This document shows, piece after piece, positions 1 to 6,630 of a stretch of DNA of 40,807 nt. Under the pieces are notes generated by a model, which ran no database searches, was not told the origin of the DNA, and worked only from the letters and a program-made list of their open reading frames with translations. Every line of letters begins with the position of its first letter. Positions within the stretch are counted from its first letter, which is position 1. The position numbers and the translations under genes are program-made. Source of the stretch: Verrucomicrobiota bacterium (GTDB lineage Bacteria > Verrucomicrobiota > Kiritimatiellia > RFP12 > UBA1067); assembly GCA_022704145.1 (NCBI GenBank), contig JAKJGY010000015.1, positions 1 to 40,807 of the forward strand, read 5' to 3'.

Positions 1-78
1 TCCGGCAAAGGCGATCTCCGGGGCTGCTCCGCCTACCCCGACTGCCGCGACACCCGCGACATCCCCCAGCCCGCCTAG
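1..78 (+). CDS. C-terminal end of a protein with a topoisomerase-type C4 zinc ribbon (partial)
   Basis: Frame 1 is open from the window edge to a TAG stop and gives 25 residues, including GCSAYPDC. This is the second half of the four-cysteine zinc ribbon found at the C-terminus of bacterial DNA topoisomerase I and of some nucleases and helicases (pattern G-x(3)-GCSxYPxC). The first two cysteines would lie upstream of the window. The parent protein cannot be named. It is not the topA at 35274-37811, which is complete and has no such ribbon. The match is short but the cysteine spacing and the GCSxYP core are specific. Confidence 0.6.
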   Translation, partial: SGKGDLRGCSAYPDCRDTRDIPQPA

Positions 79-195
79 CCCGCCCGCGCGTCGCCCGCCC
101 CCTCTCACCCCGCGCCCCGCGTGTCGCTACGTCGCTGGTCGCGGGTCCCCGCCAACAACAGCTCCGCCACTCCGCTCCAGCGCGCGCGGACTGCC

Positions 196-279
196 GCCCG
201 ACCCGGCAGACACGACCTCCGCCACGCGCGAAAGCTGCCACGCCGGCAGTGAGTGGGCGAAACGCCTCGCCGCCGTGTC
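196..279 (+). repeat. 84-bp dispersed repeat, copy A (upstream of vapBC)
   Basis: Aligned by hand without gaps to 1209-1292, same orientation, 66 of 84 positions identical. Both copies begin GCCCGA-CCGGCAG and share the block GGCGAAACG-CTCGCC. The two copies bracket the toxin-antitoxin pair. Confidence 0.7.
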
Positions 280-293
280 ATGTCTCGATGTCG

Positions 294-329
294 CGACCCC
301 GATACCGATACCGATACCGACCCCGACGG
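294..329 (+). repeat. Hexanucleotide tandem repeat (CGAYMC type)
   Basis: Six consecutive 6-bp units: CGACCC, three copies of CGATAC, CGACCC, CGACGG. The period matches the CTCGTT-type repeats at 1510 and 10745. Confidence 0.75.
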
Positions 330-405
330 GTTCCTTCTGTCCGGCTGCTTCTTCTTTGCCAACGCTCGAGTCAGTGAAACGGGGTTGCGCACCCTAGACG
401 CGCCC

Positions 406-434
406 TTGACACAAATTAGGCAGCCATGTAATCT
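406..434 (+). promoter_or_regulatory. Promoter of the vapB-like antitoxin
   Basis: A perfect TTGACA at 406-411, a 17-bp spacer and TAATCT at 429-434. Transcription would begin about 7 bp further on, at 441-442, which is the ATG of the antitoxin. The mRNA is therefore probably leaderless, which fits the absence of a purine-rich ribosome binding site before the ATG. Confidence 0.65.
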
Positions 435-440
435 TTACAT
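426..440. promoter_or_regulatory. Candidate antitoxin operator (palindrome over the -10 box)
   Basis: A perfect inverted repeat, ATGTAA-TCT-TTACAT, covering the -10 hexamer and ending 1 bp before the antitoxin start. Antitoxins of this kind usually repress their own promoter by binding such palindromes. The binding is inferred. Confidence 0.6.
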
Positions 441-441
441 C

Positions 442-735
442 ATGACACGCACACAGATACAGTTGCCCGACGCCCTCTATCGCCGGGTGAAAACACTGGC
501 GGAGGCGCGGGAAGTGAGTCTGGCCGAGCTGGTCAGAAACGGGCTAGAGTACATCCTCCGCGTGTCGGCACCACCGGAAGCCGCGTCGGAGGAGTGGACG
601 TTGCCGGAGCCGCTGCACTTGGGCGCGGGTGATCCCTTCGCCGATCCCGACTGGCGCGCGAACCTGCATGTCGGCCTGGTGGCGGAGGAGCGAATCTCTT
701 ACCGGGCCGCAAAGCGGAAGGGACGCACGCCGTGA
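442..735 (+). CDS. VapB-like antitoxin, ribbon-helix-helix type
   Basis: A 97-residue protein beginning MTRTQIQLPDALYRRVKTLA. The N-terminal 45 residues have a short beta strand (TQIQLP) followed by two helices (DALYRRVKTLAEAREV, SLAELVRNGLEYIL), the pattern of a ribbon-helix-helix DNA-binding fold. The C-terminal half is acidic and proline-rich and would wrap the toxin. The ATG at 442 was chosen because the domain starts there and a TTGACA promoter places the transcript start at that base; the longer frame from 253 runs through repeat DNA. Its stop overlaps the toxin start by 4 bp, so the two are translationally coupled. Likely role: neutralise the PIN ribonuclease encoded next and repress the operon through the palindrome at 426-440. 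Confidence 0.8.
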   Translation: MTRTQIQLPDALYRRVKTLAEAREVSLAELVRNGLEYILRVSAPPEAASEEWTLPEPLHLGAGDPFADPDWRANLHVGLVAEERISYRAAKRKGRTP

Positions 736-1175
736 CTTCTTGCGACACCAACATCCTTTACGCGGCCTGCAACCGCGATGCGCACGGGCATGAGTCTGCG
801 CGAGCCTTCCTGATCAAGCACGCGACGTCACCCGCGTTCGTGATCGCGGAGCAGGTGCTCCTGGAGCTGTACTGCCTGTTGAGGAATCCGTCTGTGTCCA
901 AGCATCCTCTGACGCCAGCCGCGGCCGTGGCCGTCGTTCAGCGCTTCCGCTTGAACCCCGTGTGGAAGATCGTGGACGTGCCATCTGACCGTGCGATGAT
1001 GGAGCGGGTATGGAAGGCGGCAGAGGGAAAGAGCTTCGCTTTCCGGCGCGTGTTCGACCTGCGACTCGCCGAAACGCTGCGTCATCACGGCGTCGACACG
1101 TTCGCCACCCGCAACGTGAAGGACTTCGCGACCTCCGGATTCACCCGTCTTTTCGACCCGTGTACGGCGCCCTAA
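732..1175 (+). CDS. vapC: VapC-like PIN-domain toxin ribonuclease
   Basis: A 147-residue PIN-domain protein, starting with GTG inside the antitoxin's last codons. Acidic residues expected to bind Mg2+ are visible: D5 in the CDTN start, E45 in the LLELY segment, D109 in VFDLRLAETL, and D131 near the C-terminal TRNVKDF motif. PIN toxins cut RNA, often tRNA or rRNA, when freed from the antitoxin. Length and motif order match the VapC/TA-type PIN group. The pair forms a self-contained module between two 84-bp repeats. Nothing looks truncated or frameshifted. Confidence 0.85.
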   Translation: MTSCDTNILYAACNRDAHGHESARAFLIKHATSPAFVIAEQVLLELYCLLRNPSVSKHPLTPAAAVAVVQRFRLNPVWKIVDVPSDRAMMERVWKAAEGKSFAFRRVFDLRLAETLRHHGVDTFATRNVKDFATSGFTRLFDPCTAP

Positions 1176-1208
1176 AGCGTTGAGCGTTTCCCGCAGGCAC
1201 TGGCTCTC

Positions 1209-1292
1209 GCCCGATCCGGCAGGCATGACCGCTGCCACACGCGAGACCTGCCTCGCCCGCAACGCTTCGGCGAAACGACTCGCCACCGTGTA
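1209..1292 (+). repeat. 84-bp dispersed repeat, copy B (downstream of vapC)
   Basis: Second copy of the repeat at 196-279, same orientation, 66 of 84 positions identical by hand count. It starts 34 bp after the toxin stop codon. Confidence 0.7.
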
Positions 1293-1346
1293 TTTGGTGC
1301 CGTCGACGGACACCGCGAATGCGAGTTTCTTTCGTCGATCAGGAGC

Positions 1347-1409
1347 GGGGGCGCCCACGCCCCCGTTCGCTCGGCGCCATGCGTCGGTTCAAGGGCGAGG
1401 GCGCCCTTG
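1347..1409. repeat. Two GC-rich hairpins downstream of vapC
   Basis: GGGGGCG-CCCA-CGCCCCC at 1347-1364 and CAAGGGC-GAGGGC-GCCCTTG at 1390-1409 are both perfect 7-bp stems. Neither is followed by a T tract, so they are not clear intrinsic terminators; they may be part of a dispersed palindromic repeat. Confidence 0.5.
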
Positions 1410-1509
1410 CTCCCAGAGCTGCGCAAAGAAACCGTGCGTGCGCCCCTCACCGGAGGTTGAAGGGTCATATTTTGACATTAGGTTGCGCTGAATAAGTCGG
1501 CTCTGCCCC

Positions 1510-1599
1510 CTCGTTCTCGTCGCCGTCCTCGTTCTCGTTCTCGTTCTCGAAAACCCCGGCGAAATCGAGTGCGAAGACGAAGGACGAGCACGATCACAG
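1510..1599 (+). repeat. Hexanucleotide repeat element (CTCGTT type), copy 1
   Basis: Seven 6-bp units (five CTCGTT/CTCGTC, one GCCGTC, one CTCGAA) at 1510-1551, followed by an A/C-rich core and a partly complementary purine arm (GACGAAGGACGAGCACGA). The same layout recurs in the opposite orientation at 10745-10821, including the CTCGAAAAC core. Confidence 0.7.
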
Positions 1600-1678
1600 C
1601 CCAGGAAAGGCCTTTTTCAGCGCAACCGACATTATTCATTTAGCCGGTGGCGCCGTAAGCGTGCGGTCGGCGCGGGCT

Positions 1679-1859
1679 TCACTTCTTTCCTCTCTTCTTC
1701 TTGGGCAGCGGAGGCAACTGTTTAACAGCCGCCCGTCTTCGGCGGCATAGACGAGTATTTGGCCGTGCGGCTGCATTCCTTCACCCATGGCAGCACCATT
1801 ATTGCGTTTCCCGCCTCTTTGACGCCAGCCATCAACTCGATCAAGTTAGGTGTTACTGC
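1679..1859 (-). pseudogene. Possible remnant of a small basic-tailed protein (frameshifted)
   Basis: On the minus strand one frame reads NLIELMAGVKEAGNAIMVLP and continues to about YSSMPPK. The neighbouring frame then reads AAVKQLPPLPKKKRGKK before a stop at 1679-1681. A proline/lysine tail ending in KKKRGKK looks like a genuine C-terminus, so this may be a gene fragment broken by a one-base shift near 1735. I cannot name a family. It could equally be chance. Confidence 0.25.
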
Positions 1860-1893
1860 CCCCTGCTTACTGCTGGCTGCCTCCCGCCCCGCC

Positions 1894-3804
1894 TCACTCC
1901 GTCGGCCCGTACTCTTCCGGGAACCAGGTGCGGTAGTAGTTGTCGCGGTGCCAGGTGTTGCCTGCGGACGCGTAGTCGCAGAAGAAGACGGTCTGCGGCA
2001 GCGCGCCCTCCGGGTTCTCGTGGTGCGAGCCGAGCGGCAGCGTCGCTGAAAACGCCATCCACATGTCGCCCGTCGGCGTGCGCACGTCGGCGAAGCTCGG
2101 CATGCGCTGCCCGTCCTTGAGGCCCCGGCGGAACGGCTCGGTGAAATCGCCGTCGCCGAAGCGGCTGTCGCGGGCCAGGAGGACCGGGCCGCGCGTGAAG
2201 GCGACGTTGTGCTCGAGCTTGTGGGCCACGACGGGCATATCGAACTTGATCTCGACGATGTCGCCGAGCTTCCACTCGCGCTCGATCGTGATATAGGTCC
2301 CGGGCACGGCGCCTTTCTGCTCCTGCCCGTTCACTTTCACCACCGTCGCCTCGCTCCACTTCGGAATACGCAGCTTGAGCGGCACGACGCCGGCGTTCTC
2401 GGTGTGGCTGACGATCCGGGCGGCGCTCGAGCGCGGATAGAGCGAGTACATGTCGAAGGCGACCTTCTTGCCGGTCTTGGGCAGGACGCCCTTCACCAGC
2501 GCCGACGCATAGAAGTTGAAGACCGCCGCGTCGTCCTTCGTGCGGAAGAACTCCTTCAGGAAGCAGAGGAAGCCCCGCGGGCCGTTCGCCGTGCAGCAGT
2601 CCGTGTGCATGTAGCAGTGGTGCTGGCCGTGGTAGCGGTTGCCGGAGAGCGGCGTGTAGCCGGCGAACTCCGAGCCGTCCGCCTTCATCGCGCCAAGGTA
2701 GGCGTTGTAGAACGTGCGCTCCAGCTCGTCGGCCCACTTCGGGTCGCCCGTCAGGTCGAGCAGCTTCTCGCAGAAGCGCATCCACGTCGTCGTGACGCAC
2801 GTCTCCTGCAGCCGCAGATAGGGCAGGTGCTGCTTGCGCGCGCCGTGGAACCACGCCTCCGAGCACGCGCAGCCGCCGGCCAGGTTGATCTCCTCCTTGA
2901 TGATGTCGTTGCCGGTGGCGACCGCCGCGTCGAAAAGGTCCTTGCGCCCCGTCACCTCGAAATACTCGAGCAGGCCCTGGTAGCAGCTCATCATCTCATA
3001 GGATTTCCAGCGGTTGTGCTTCATCACGTAGCCGCCGTGGGTCTCGGCCTTGTTGCCGTAGCCGTTGCGGTCCGCGACGGAGATGCCTTTCAAGGCGAGG
3101 TCGAGCAGCCGCGGGCCGTCCTCCGCCTCGGTCATGTCCTTGACCAGGTAGGTCGCGAACTCGAGGTATTTCTTGTCGTCGGTCCGTTTGTAGAGCCACA
3201 TCACGGGCTCCAGGATCGACGAGCTGGCATAGCCGGACCAGTTGCCTGTCTGGTACAGGCGCCGGCCGCGCTTGCCGCCGGGCCCCAGCTCCGCGATCAC
3301 GTAGTCGCACAGCCGCTTACAAGCCTCCAAGACCTCAGGGGACTGGGTCGCGTCGTAGTAGTGCAGAAGCCCCATCATCGTGTACTTCATGCCCCAGACG
3401 TCCCAACCCTCGCCGCAGCGCAGCTCGTCCGGGTAGTTGCCGATATAGCCGCACGCCTCCTGCGAGGCGAGCATGCGCGCGACACCGCGGTCGACGTCCG
3501 CCTTCAGCTTCGCGGAGCCGGTGTACTGCAGATACGGCATAGCCGAGTGCATGTACTTGCCCCAGAACTCCGTCTGCCACCAGCCCTTGGTCTCGGTCTT
3601 CTCCTGGAACGGCGCGGTGATGTAGTCGACGTCCGTCCCGACCACATGGCGCTGGATCATGGCGTCGAGCCGCTCGCCGAGATATCCCTTGAGACGCACG
3701 TCACCGATGCCGCCGACGGCCGGCGTCGGGGCCTTGCCAGCCTCCTCGGCCGCGACGCCAAGCACCCTGAATACCGCGATCATAGTGAGAATCAGTCGTT
3801 TCAT
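1894..3804 (-). CDS. Secreted GH127 (DUF1680) glycoside hydrolase, beta-L-arabinofuranosidase family
   Basis: A 636-residue protein with a signal peptide (residues 1 to about 19, KRLILTMIAVFRVLGVAA) and a long (alpha/alpha)6-barrel-like catalytic region. The family's active-site residues are present: E334 and C336 in QETCVTTTW, and the C403-C404 pair in DCCTANGPRG. In characterised GH127 enzymes a glutamate and three cysteines hold zinc and one cysteine is the nucleophile, so this copy should be active. Known members remove beta-L-arabinofuranose; other specificities exist. The ATG at 3804 has AAGGAG 7 bp upstream. It follows the sugar ABC transporter and TSUP genes on the same strand but also has its own promoter at 3827-3855. 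It probably acts outside the cytoplasm on side-chain sugars of a polysaccharide. Confidence 0.85.
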   Translation of the reverse strand: MKRLILTMIAVFRVLGVAAEEAGKAPTPAVGGIGDVRLKGYLGERLDAMIQRHVVGTDVDYITAPFQEKTETKGWWQTEFWGKYMHSAMPYLQYTGSAKLKADVDRGVARMLASQEACGYIGNYPDELRCGEGWDVWGMKYTMMGLLHYYDATQSPEVLEACKRLCDYVIAELGPGGKRGRRLYQTGNWSGYASSSILEPVMWLYKRTDDKKYLEFATYLVKDMTEAEDGPRLLDLALKGISVADRNGYGNKAETHGGYVMKHNRWKSYEMMSCYQGLLEYFEVTGRKDLFDAAVATGNDIIKEEINLAGGCACSEAWFHGARKQHLPYLRLQETCVTTTWMRFCEKLLDLTGDPKWADELERTFYNAYLGAMKADGSEFAGYTPLSGNRYHGQHHCYMHTDCCTANGPRGFLCFLKEFFRTKDDAAVFNFYASALVKGVLPKTGKKVAFDMYSLYPRSSAARIVSHTENAGVVPLKLRIPKWSEATVVKVNGQEQKGAVPGTYITIEREWKLGDIVEIKFDMPVVAHKLEHNVAFTRGPVLLARDSRFGDGDFTEPFRRGLKDGQRMPSFADVRTPTGDMWMAFSATLPLGSHHENPEGALPQTVFFCDYASAGNTWHRDNYYRTWFPEEYGPTE

Positions 3805-3826
3805 CTTTCAGCTCCTTACGTGATGG

Positions 3827-3855
3827 ATCATAGTTACGTTTGACGGTGCCGTCAA
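3827..3855 (-). promoter_or_regulatory. Promoter of the GH127 gene
   Basis: Reading the minus strand: TTGACG at 3855-3850, a 17-bp spacer, then TATGAT at 3832-3827. Each box matches the sigma-70 consensus in five of six positions. Transcription would start near 3820, giving a leader of about 16 bases that just contains AAGGAG (3817-3812). The -35 box begins only 5 bp after the stop of the upstream TSUP gene. Confidence 0.7.
3840..3855. promoter_or_regulatory. Palindromic operator candidate over the GH127 -35 box
   Basis: TTGACGG-TG-CCGTCAA, perfect 7-bp arms. One arm contains the -35 hexamer, so a bound protein would block or recruit RNA polymerase. It is not followed by a T tract on either strand, which argues against a terminator. 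The cognate regulator is unknown; the XylR-type protein at 15373-16584 is one candidate. Confidence 0.6.
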
Positions 3856-3859
3856 CCGC

Positions 3860-4648
3860 TCAGCGGCGAGGCCAGAAGCGCCACACGAGCGTCAGCGCCA
3901 CCCCCAGCGACATGGCGCCCAACAGCGGCCGGATGAGCCGCGCGCCGCCACGCAAGGCGAGCCGCGCGCCGACCCACGCGCCTGCGGCCTGCCCGACGGC
4001 CATGGTGAGCCCGGGCACGACCAGCACCGTCCCGATCGAAAGGAAGAGCGCCAGGGAGATGACATTGGACGCGAAGTTCATCGCCTTGGTGTACCCTGTG
4101 GCGCGCGTCAGTCCGTACCCCGCCAGCGACACCAGCCCCACCGCCCAGAAGCTGCCCGTGCCCGGACCGAAAAACCCGTCGTAGAAACCGATCGCCAGGC
4201 CGAGCAGCGCGAACACGCGCGGCGGCGCGAGCCGGGGCGGACGGTCTTCGTCGTGAAAGCGCGGGCTGACCCAGACATAGACCGCGACAGCCGCCAGCAG
4301 CAGAGGGATGAGGCGCGTCAGCGCAGCGGCGGAGAGTCTCGTGACCACCAGCGTACCGGCCGCCGCACCCGCCATCGTCCAGCAGGCGCCAGCCGCCAGC
4401 CTGCGCCGGTCGAGAAGCCCGGGCTCGCGCCCGAAGCGCCACGCCGCCAGGCCTGCTCCGAACGTGCTCTGCAGCTTGCTGGTGCCCAGCACCGCCTCGG
4501 GCGGCACGCCTGCGGCCAGCAGCGCCGGGATGGTGAGCAGCCCGCCGCCGCCCGCGATCGCGTCGATGCAGCCCGCCGCGAGCCCTGCGCCAAGAATCAG
4601 CGCGGTGCGCCACGTTCCCAGCGCAGCCAGAAAGTCAGCGTCTGTCAC
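3860..4648 (-). CDS. TSUP family membrane exporter (TauE/SafE, sulfite/organosulfur type)
   Basis: A 262-residue integral membrane protein with about eight hydrophobic segments. Two half-repeats carry the family's glycine-rich motifs: AGGGGLLTIPALLAAGVPP with LGTSKLQ (about residues 32-60) and GFYDGFFGPGTGSF in the second half. TauE/SafE proteins export sulfite, sulfoacetate or related anions, or move other small anions, across the inner membrane. It starts with GTG, preceded by GAGAGGA, and begins 14 bp after the stop of the binding-protein gene, so it belongs to the transporter operon. Linking it to sulfate or sulfonate released from a sulfated sugar is tempting, but there is no sulfatase in this window. 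Confidence 0.8.
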   Translation of the reverse strand: MTDADFLAALGTWRTALILGAGLAAGCIDAIAGGGGLLTIPALLAAGVPPEAVLGTSKLQSTFGAGLAAWRFGREPGLLDRRRLAAGACWTMAGAAAGTLVVTRLSAAALTRLIPLLLAAVAVYVWVSPRFHDEDRPPRLAPPRVFALLGLAIGFYDGFFGPGTGSFWAVGLVSLAGYGLTRATGYTKAMNFASNVISLALFLSIGTVLVVPGLTMAVGQAAGAWVGARLALRGGARLIRPLLGAMSLGVALTLVWRFWPRR

Positions 4649-4662
4649 CCGGCCGTCCTCTC

Positions 4663-5652
4663 TCAGTTACGCCCGAAGGTCTCCGCGTTCTCGCGGGTGA
4701 CCAGTTGGAAGGGAATGTAGGTCTCGCGGGCGACCGGCTCCTTGCGGATCAGGCGTAGCGCGGTCTCGACCGCCCCGCGCCCCTGGCCCCGGCCGTCCTG
4801 GAAGACGGTGGCGTCGAGCCTACCGTCGCGCACGGCCTGGAGCGCGTCGCCGATCGCATCGACCCCCACCACCACGATGTCGTTCTTGCGCCCGGCCCGC
4901 TCGACCGCCAACAGCGCGCCCAGCGCCATCTCGTCGTTCTGCGCGAAGACCGCCCGGACAGACGCGCCGTACGCCTGCAGCCAGTTCTCCATCAGCGTCA
5001 CCGCCTTCGCCCTATCCCACTCGGCCGACTGCGCGGCCAGCAGCTTGAGGCCGGGGTGCTGGGCCAGCACCTCGCGCGCGCCTGCGCTGCGCTTGAGCTG
5101 CGCCGCCTGGCCCAGGTAACCCTCCATCATCAGCACACCCCCTGTCCCGCCCAGCCGCCGTGCGATGTAGGTCATGCCCAGCCGCGCGGCCTCCTCGTCG
5201 CGCGAGCCCACGAAGGCGGTCGGCGCAGCCTGCGTCTCCGAGTTGACGTTGACGAGCGGCACGCCTGCCGCACGCGCCTTCTCCACGGCCGGCGAGCTGG
5301 CCTCCACCTCACACGGGTTGAGGATGATCGCGCCGACCTTCTGGGCGATGAAGGTCTCGACCTGCTGCACCTGCCGCTCCGGGCTGCGTTGCCCGTCAAC
5401 CACGATCAGCCGCACGCCCAGCTCCTCGGCGCGCGCCCGCATCGCCTGCTCGATCGTCACGATGAACTCGTTGGCCACGTTCAGCAACGACACGCCGACC
5501 ACCGGCCGCGCGTCCGCAGTGCCCTCGCGTCGCCCGCACCCGCCCGACAACGTCAGCGCGACCGCCGCGCCGAGCGCCGCCGTGAGGACTGAGGCCGCCG
5601 CCGCACGGCACCGCCGGAGCGCCCGGCCCCGCCCGTCACACGCCATATCCAT
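4663..5652 (-). CDS. Sugar ABC transporter substrate-binding lipoprotein (RbsB/type I PBP)
   Basis: A 329-residue protein with a hydrophobic N-terminus ending in a lipobox (LSGGC, about residues 35-39), so it is probably anchored as a lipoprotein. The rest is the two-lobed periplasmic-binding-protein fold of the ribose/galactose/inositol group: VVGVSLLNVANEFIVTIEQ, ILNPCEVEASSPAVEKA, FAQNDEMALGALLAVE and VVGVDAIGDALQAVRDGRL in the family order. It delivers a monosaccharide or small sugar to the permease encoded just upstream. GAGGGAG lies in the last codons of the permease gene and the genes are 3 bp apart, so they are co-translated. The exact sugar cannot be read from sequence. Confidence 0.88.
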   Translation of the reverse strand: MDMACDGRGRALRRCRAAAASVLTAALGAAVALTLSGGCGRREGTADARPVVGVSLLNVANEFIVTIEQAMRARAEELGVRLIVVDGQRSPERQVQQVETFIAQKVGAIILNPCEVEASSPAVEKARAAGVPLVNVNSETQAAPTAFVGSRDEEAARLGMTYIARRLGGTGGVLMMEGYLGQAAQLKRSAGAREVLAQHPGLKLLAAQSAEWDRAKAVTLMENWLQAYGASVRAVFAQNDEMALGALLAVERAGRKNDIVVVGVDAIGDALQAVRDGRLDATVFQDGRGQGRGAVETALRLIRKEPVARETYIPFQLVTRENAETFGRN

Positions 5653-5655
5653 GCC

Positions 5656-6630
5656 CTACTCCCTCTCTACCGACCGCCGTTGCCGGTCAAACCAGACCGC
5701 CCCGACGATAATGAGGCCCTTTACGATCTGCTGATAATACGAGGAGACGTTAAGCAGGTCGAGCCCGTTTCCGATGACCCCCATCAGCAGCACGCCCAGC
5801 AACGTGCCGCCCACGCCGCCCACGCCGCCGGCGAGGCTCGTGCCTCCGATCACCACCGCCGCGATGGGGTCCAGCTCGTAGGCCACACCCGCGTTGGGCT
5901 GGCCGGTGGTGATGCGCGCCGCCAGCACCACGCCCGCCAGGCCCGCCAGCGCGCCGCACAGCGCATAGGCGAGGAACTTCACCCCCCGCACGCCGATGCC
6001 CGCAGCCCGCGCGGCCTGCTCGTTGCCGCCCACCGCGTAGAGGTAGCGCCCCTGGCGCGTATTCCGCAGCATCCACGCCGCGCCCAGCGCGACCGCCGCC
6101 AGGACCAGCGCCGGAACCGGCACACGCGCCCAGTCGCCCGCCAGCCGCGTCAGCGCCGGGCCCATGTTGGAGACCGGCCTGCCGCCGCTCAGCACCAAGG
6201 CCACGCCGCGCGCCGCCGTCATCATGCCGAGCGTCGCGATGAACGGCGGCACCCGGCCGCGCGTCACCACCAGCCCGTTCAGCCCGCCGCAGGCCGCCCC
6301 CGCCAGCACGCCCGCCAGCACCGGCACCGCGAGCGGGTACTCGCCCGGGTGCGCCAGGTGCGCCGCCACCACGCCTGAGAGCGCCACCACCGAGCCCAGC
6401 GACAGGTCCACCCCGCCGGTCAGCAGCACCAGCGTGACCCCCACCGCCAGAATGCCGTTGATCGCGACCTGCCGCACCACGTTCGTCAGGTTCGCGACGC
6501 TGAGAAACTGCGGGCAGAGGCAGGCGAGGGCGAGACCGGTCGCGAGCAGCGCGAGCACGACGCCCATCCGGCTGCCCCACGCGCGGAAACCCGGGTTCAG
6601 CCGGTTACGCTTTCCTAACGGGCATGGCAT
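5656..6630 (-). CDS. Sugar ABC transporter permease (RbsC family)
   Basis: A 324-residue inner-membrane protein with eight to ten hydrophobic segments. Family motifs are clear: LTGGVDLSLGSVVALSGV near residue 75, VVTRGRVPPFIATLGMM, and GRYLYAVGGNEQAARAAGI, the cytoplasmic loop that contacts the ATPase, followed by IGGTSLAGGVGGVGGTLLG. It forms the sugar channel for the ribose-type transporter. The ATG at 6630 overlaps the last 26 bases of the ATPase gene; a start at MGVVLAL some 21 residues in is an alternative. Order ATPase-permease-binding protein is usual for this transporter class. Confidence 0.88.
   Translation of the reverse strand: MPCPLGKRNRLNPGFRAWGSRMGVVLALLATGLALACLCPQFLSVANLTNVVRQVAINGILAVGVTLVLLTGGVDLSLGSVVALSGVVAAHLAHPGEYPLAVPVLAGVLAGAACGGLNGLVVTRGRVPPFIATLGMMTAARGVALVLSGGRPVSNMGPALTRLAGDWARVPVPALVLAAVALGAAWMLRNTRQGRYLYAVGGNEQAARAAGIGVRGVKFLAYALCGALAGLAGVVLAARITTGQPNAGVAYELDPIAAVVIGGTSLAGGVGGVGGTLLGVLLMGVIGNGLDLLNVSSYYQQIVKGLIIVGAVWFDRQRRSVERE

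Larger units (their letters stand above)
79..405. other. Non-coding stretch upstream of the toxin-antitoxin pair
   Basis: About 330 bp with no convincing gene. It contains the first copy of an 84-bp dispersed repeat (196-279) and a six-unit hexanucleotide repeat (294-329). An open frame runs from 253 into the antitoxin, but its first 63 residues come from these repeats and look non-coding. Confidence 0.5.
1176..1893. other. 718-bp region of repeats and decayed sequence
   Basis: No intact gene is convincing here. It holds the second 84-bp repeat (1209-1292), two GC hairpins (1347-1409), a hexanucleotide repeat with partly complementary flank (1510-1599), and a possible protein remnant on the minus strand (1679-1859). 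Open frames across it have skewed, arginine-rich composition typical of antisense or non-coding GC-rich DNA. Confidence 0.5.

Noticed and set aside
294-329. Short tandem repeats here and at 21752-21787 as CRISPR
   Set aside because: The units are 6-9 bp without spacers, and there are no cas genes.
196-1292. The 84-bp repeats as terminal repeats of an insertion sequence
   Set aside because: They are direct, not inverted, and there is no transposase between them.
1347-1409. Intrinsic terminators after vapC
   Set aside because: The stems are good but no T tract follows on either strand.
2209-3843. A 544-residue open frame on the plus strand
   Set aside because: It is antisense to the GH127 gene, has arginine/leucine/histidine/valine-rich composition and no domain; it is a by-product of high GC.
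3860-4648. Evidence for sulfated polysaccharide use
   Set aside because: Apart from the TSUP exporter there is no sulfatase or sulfatase-maturing enzyme in the window, so this stays a guess.
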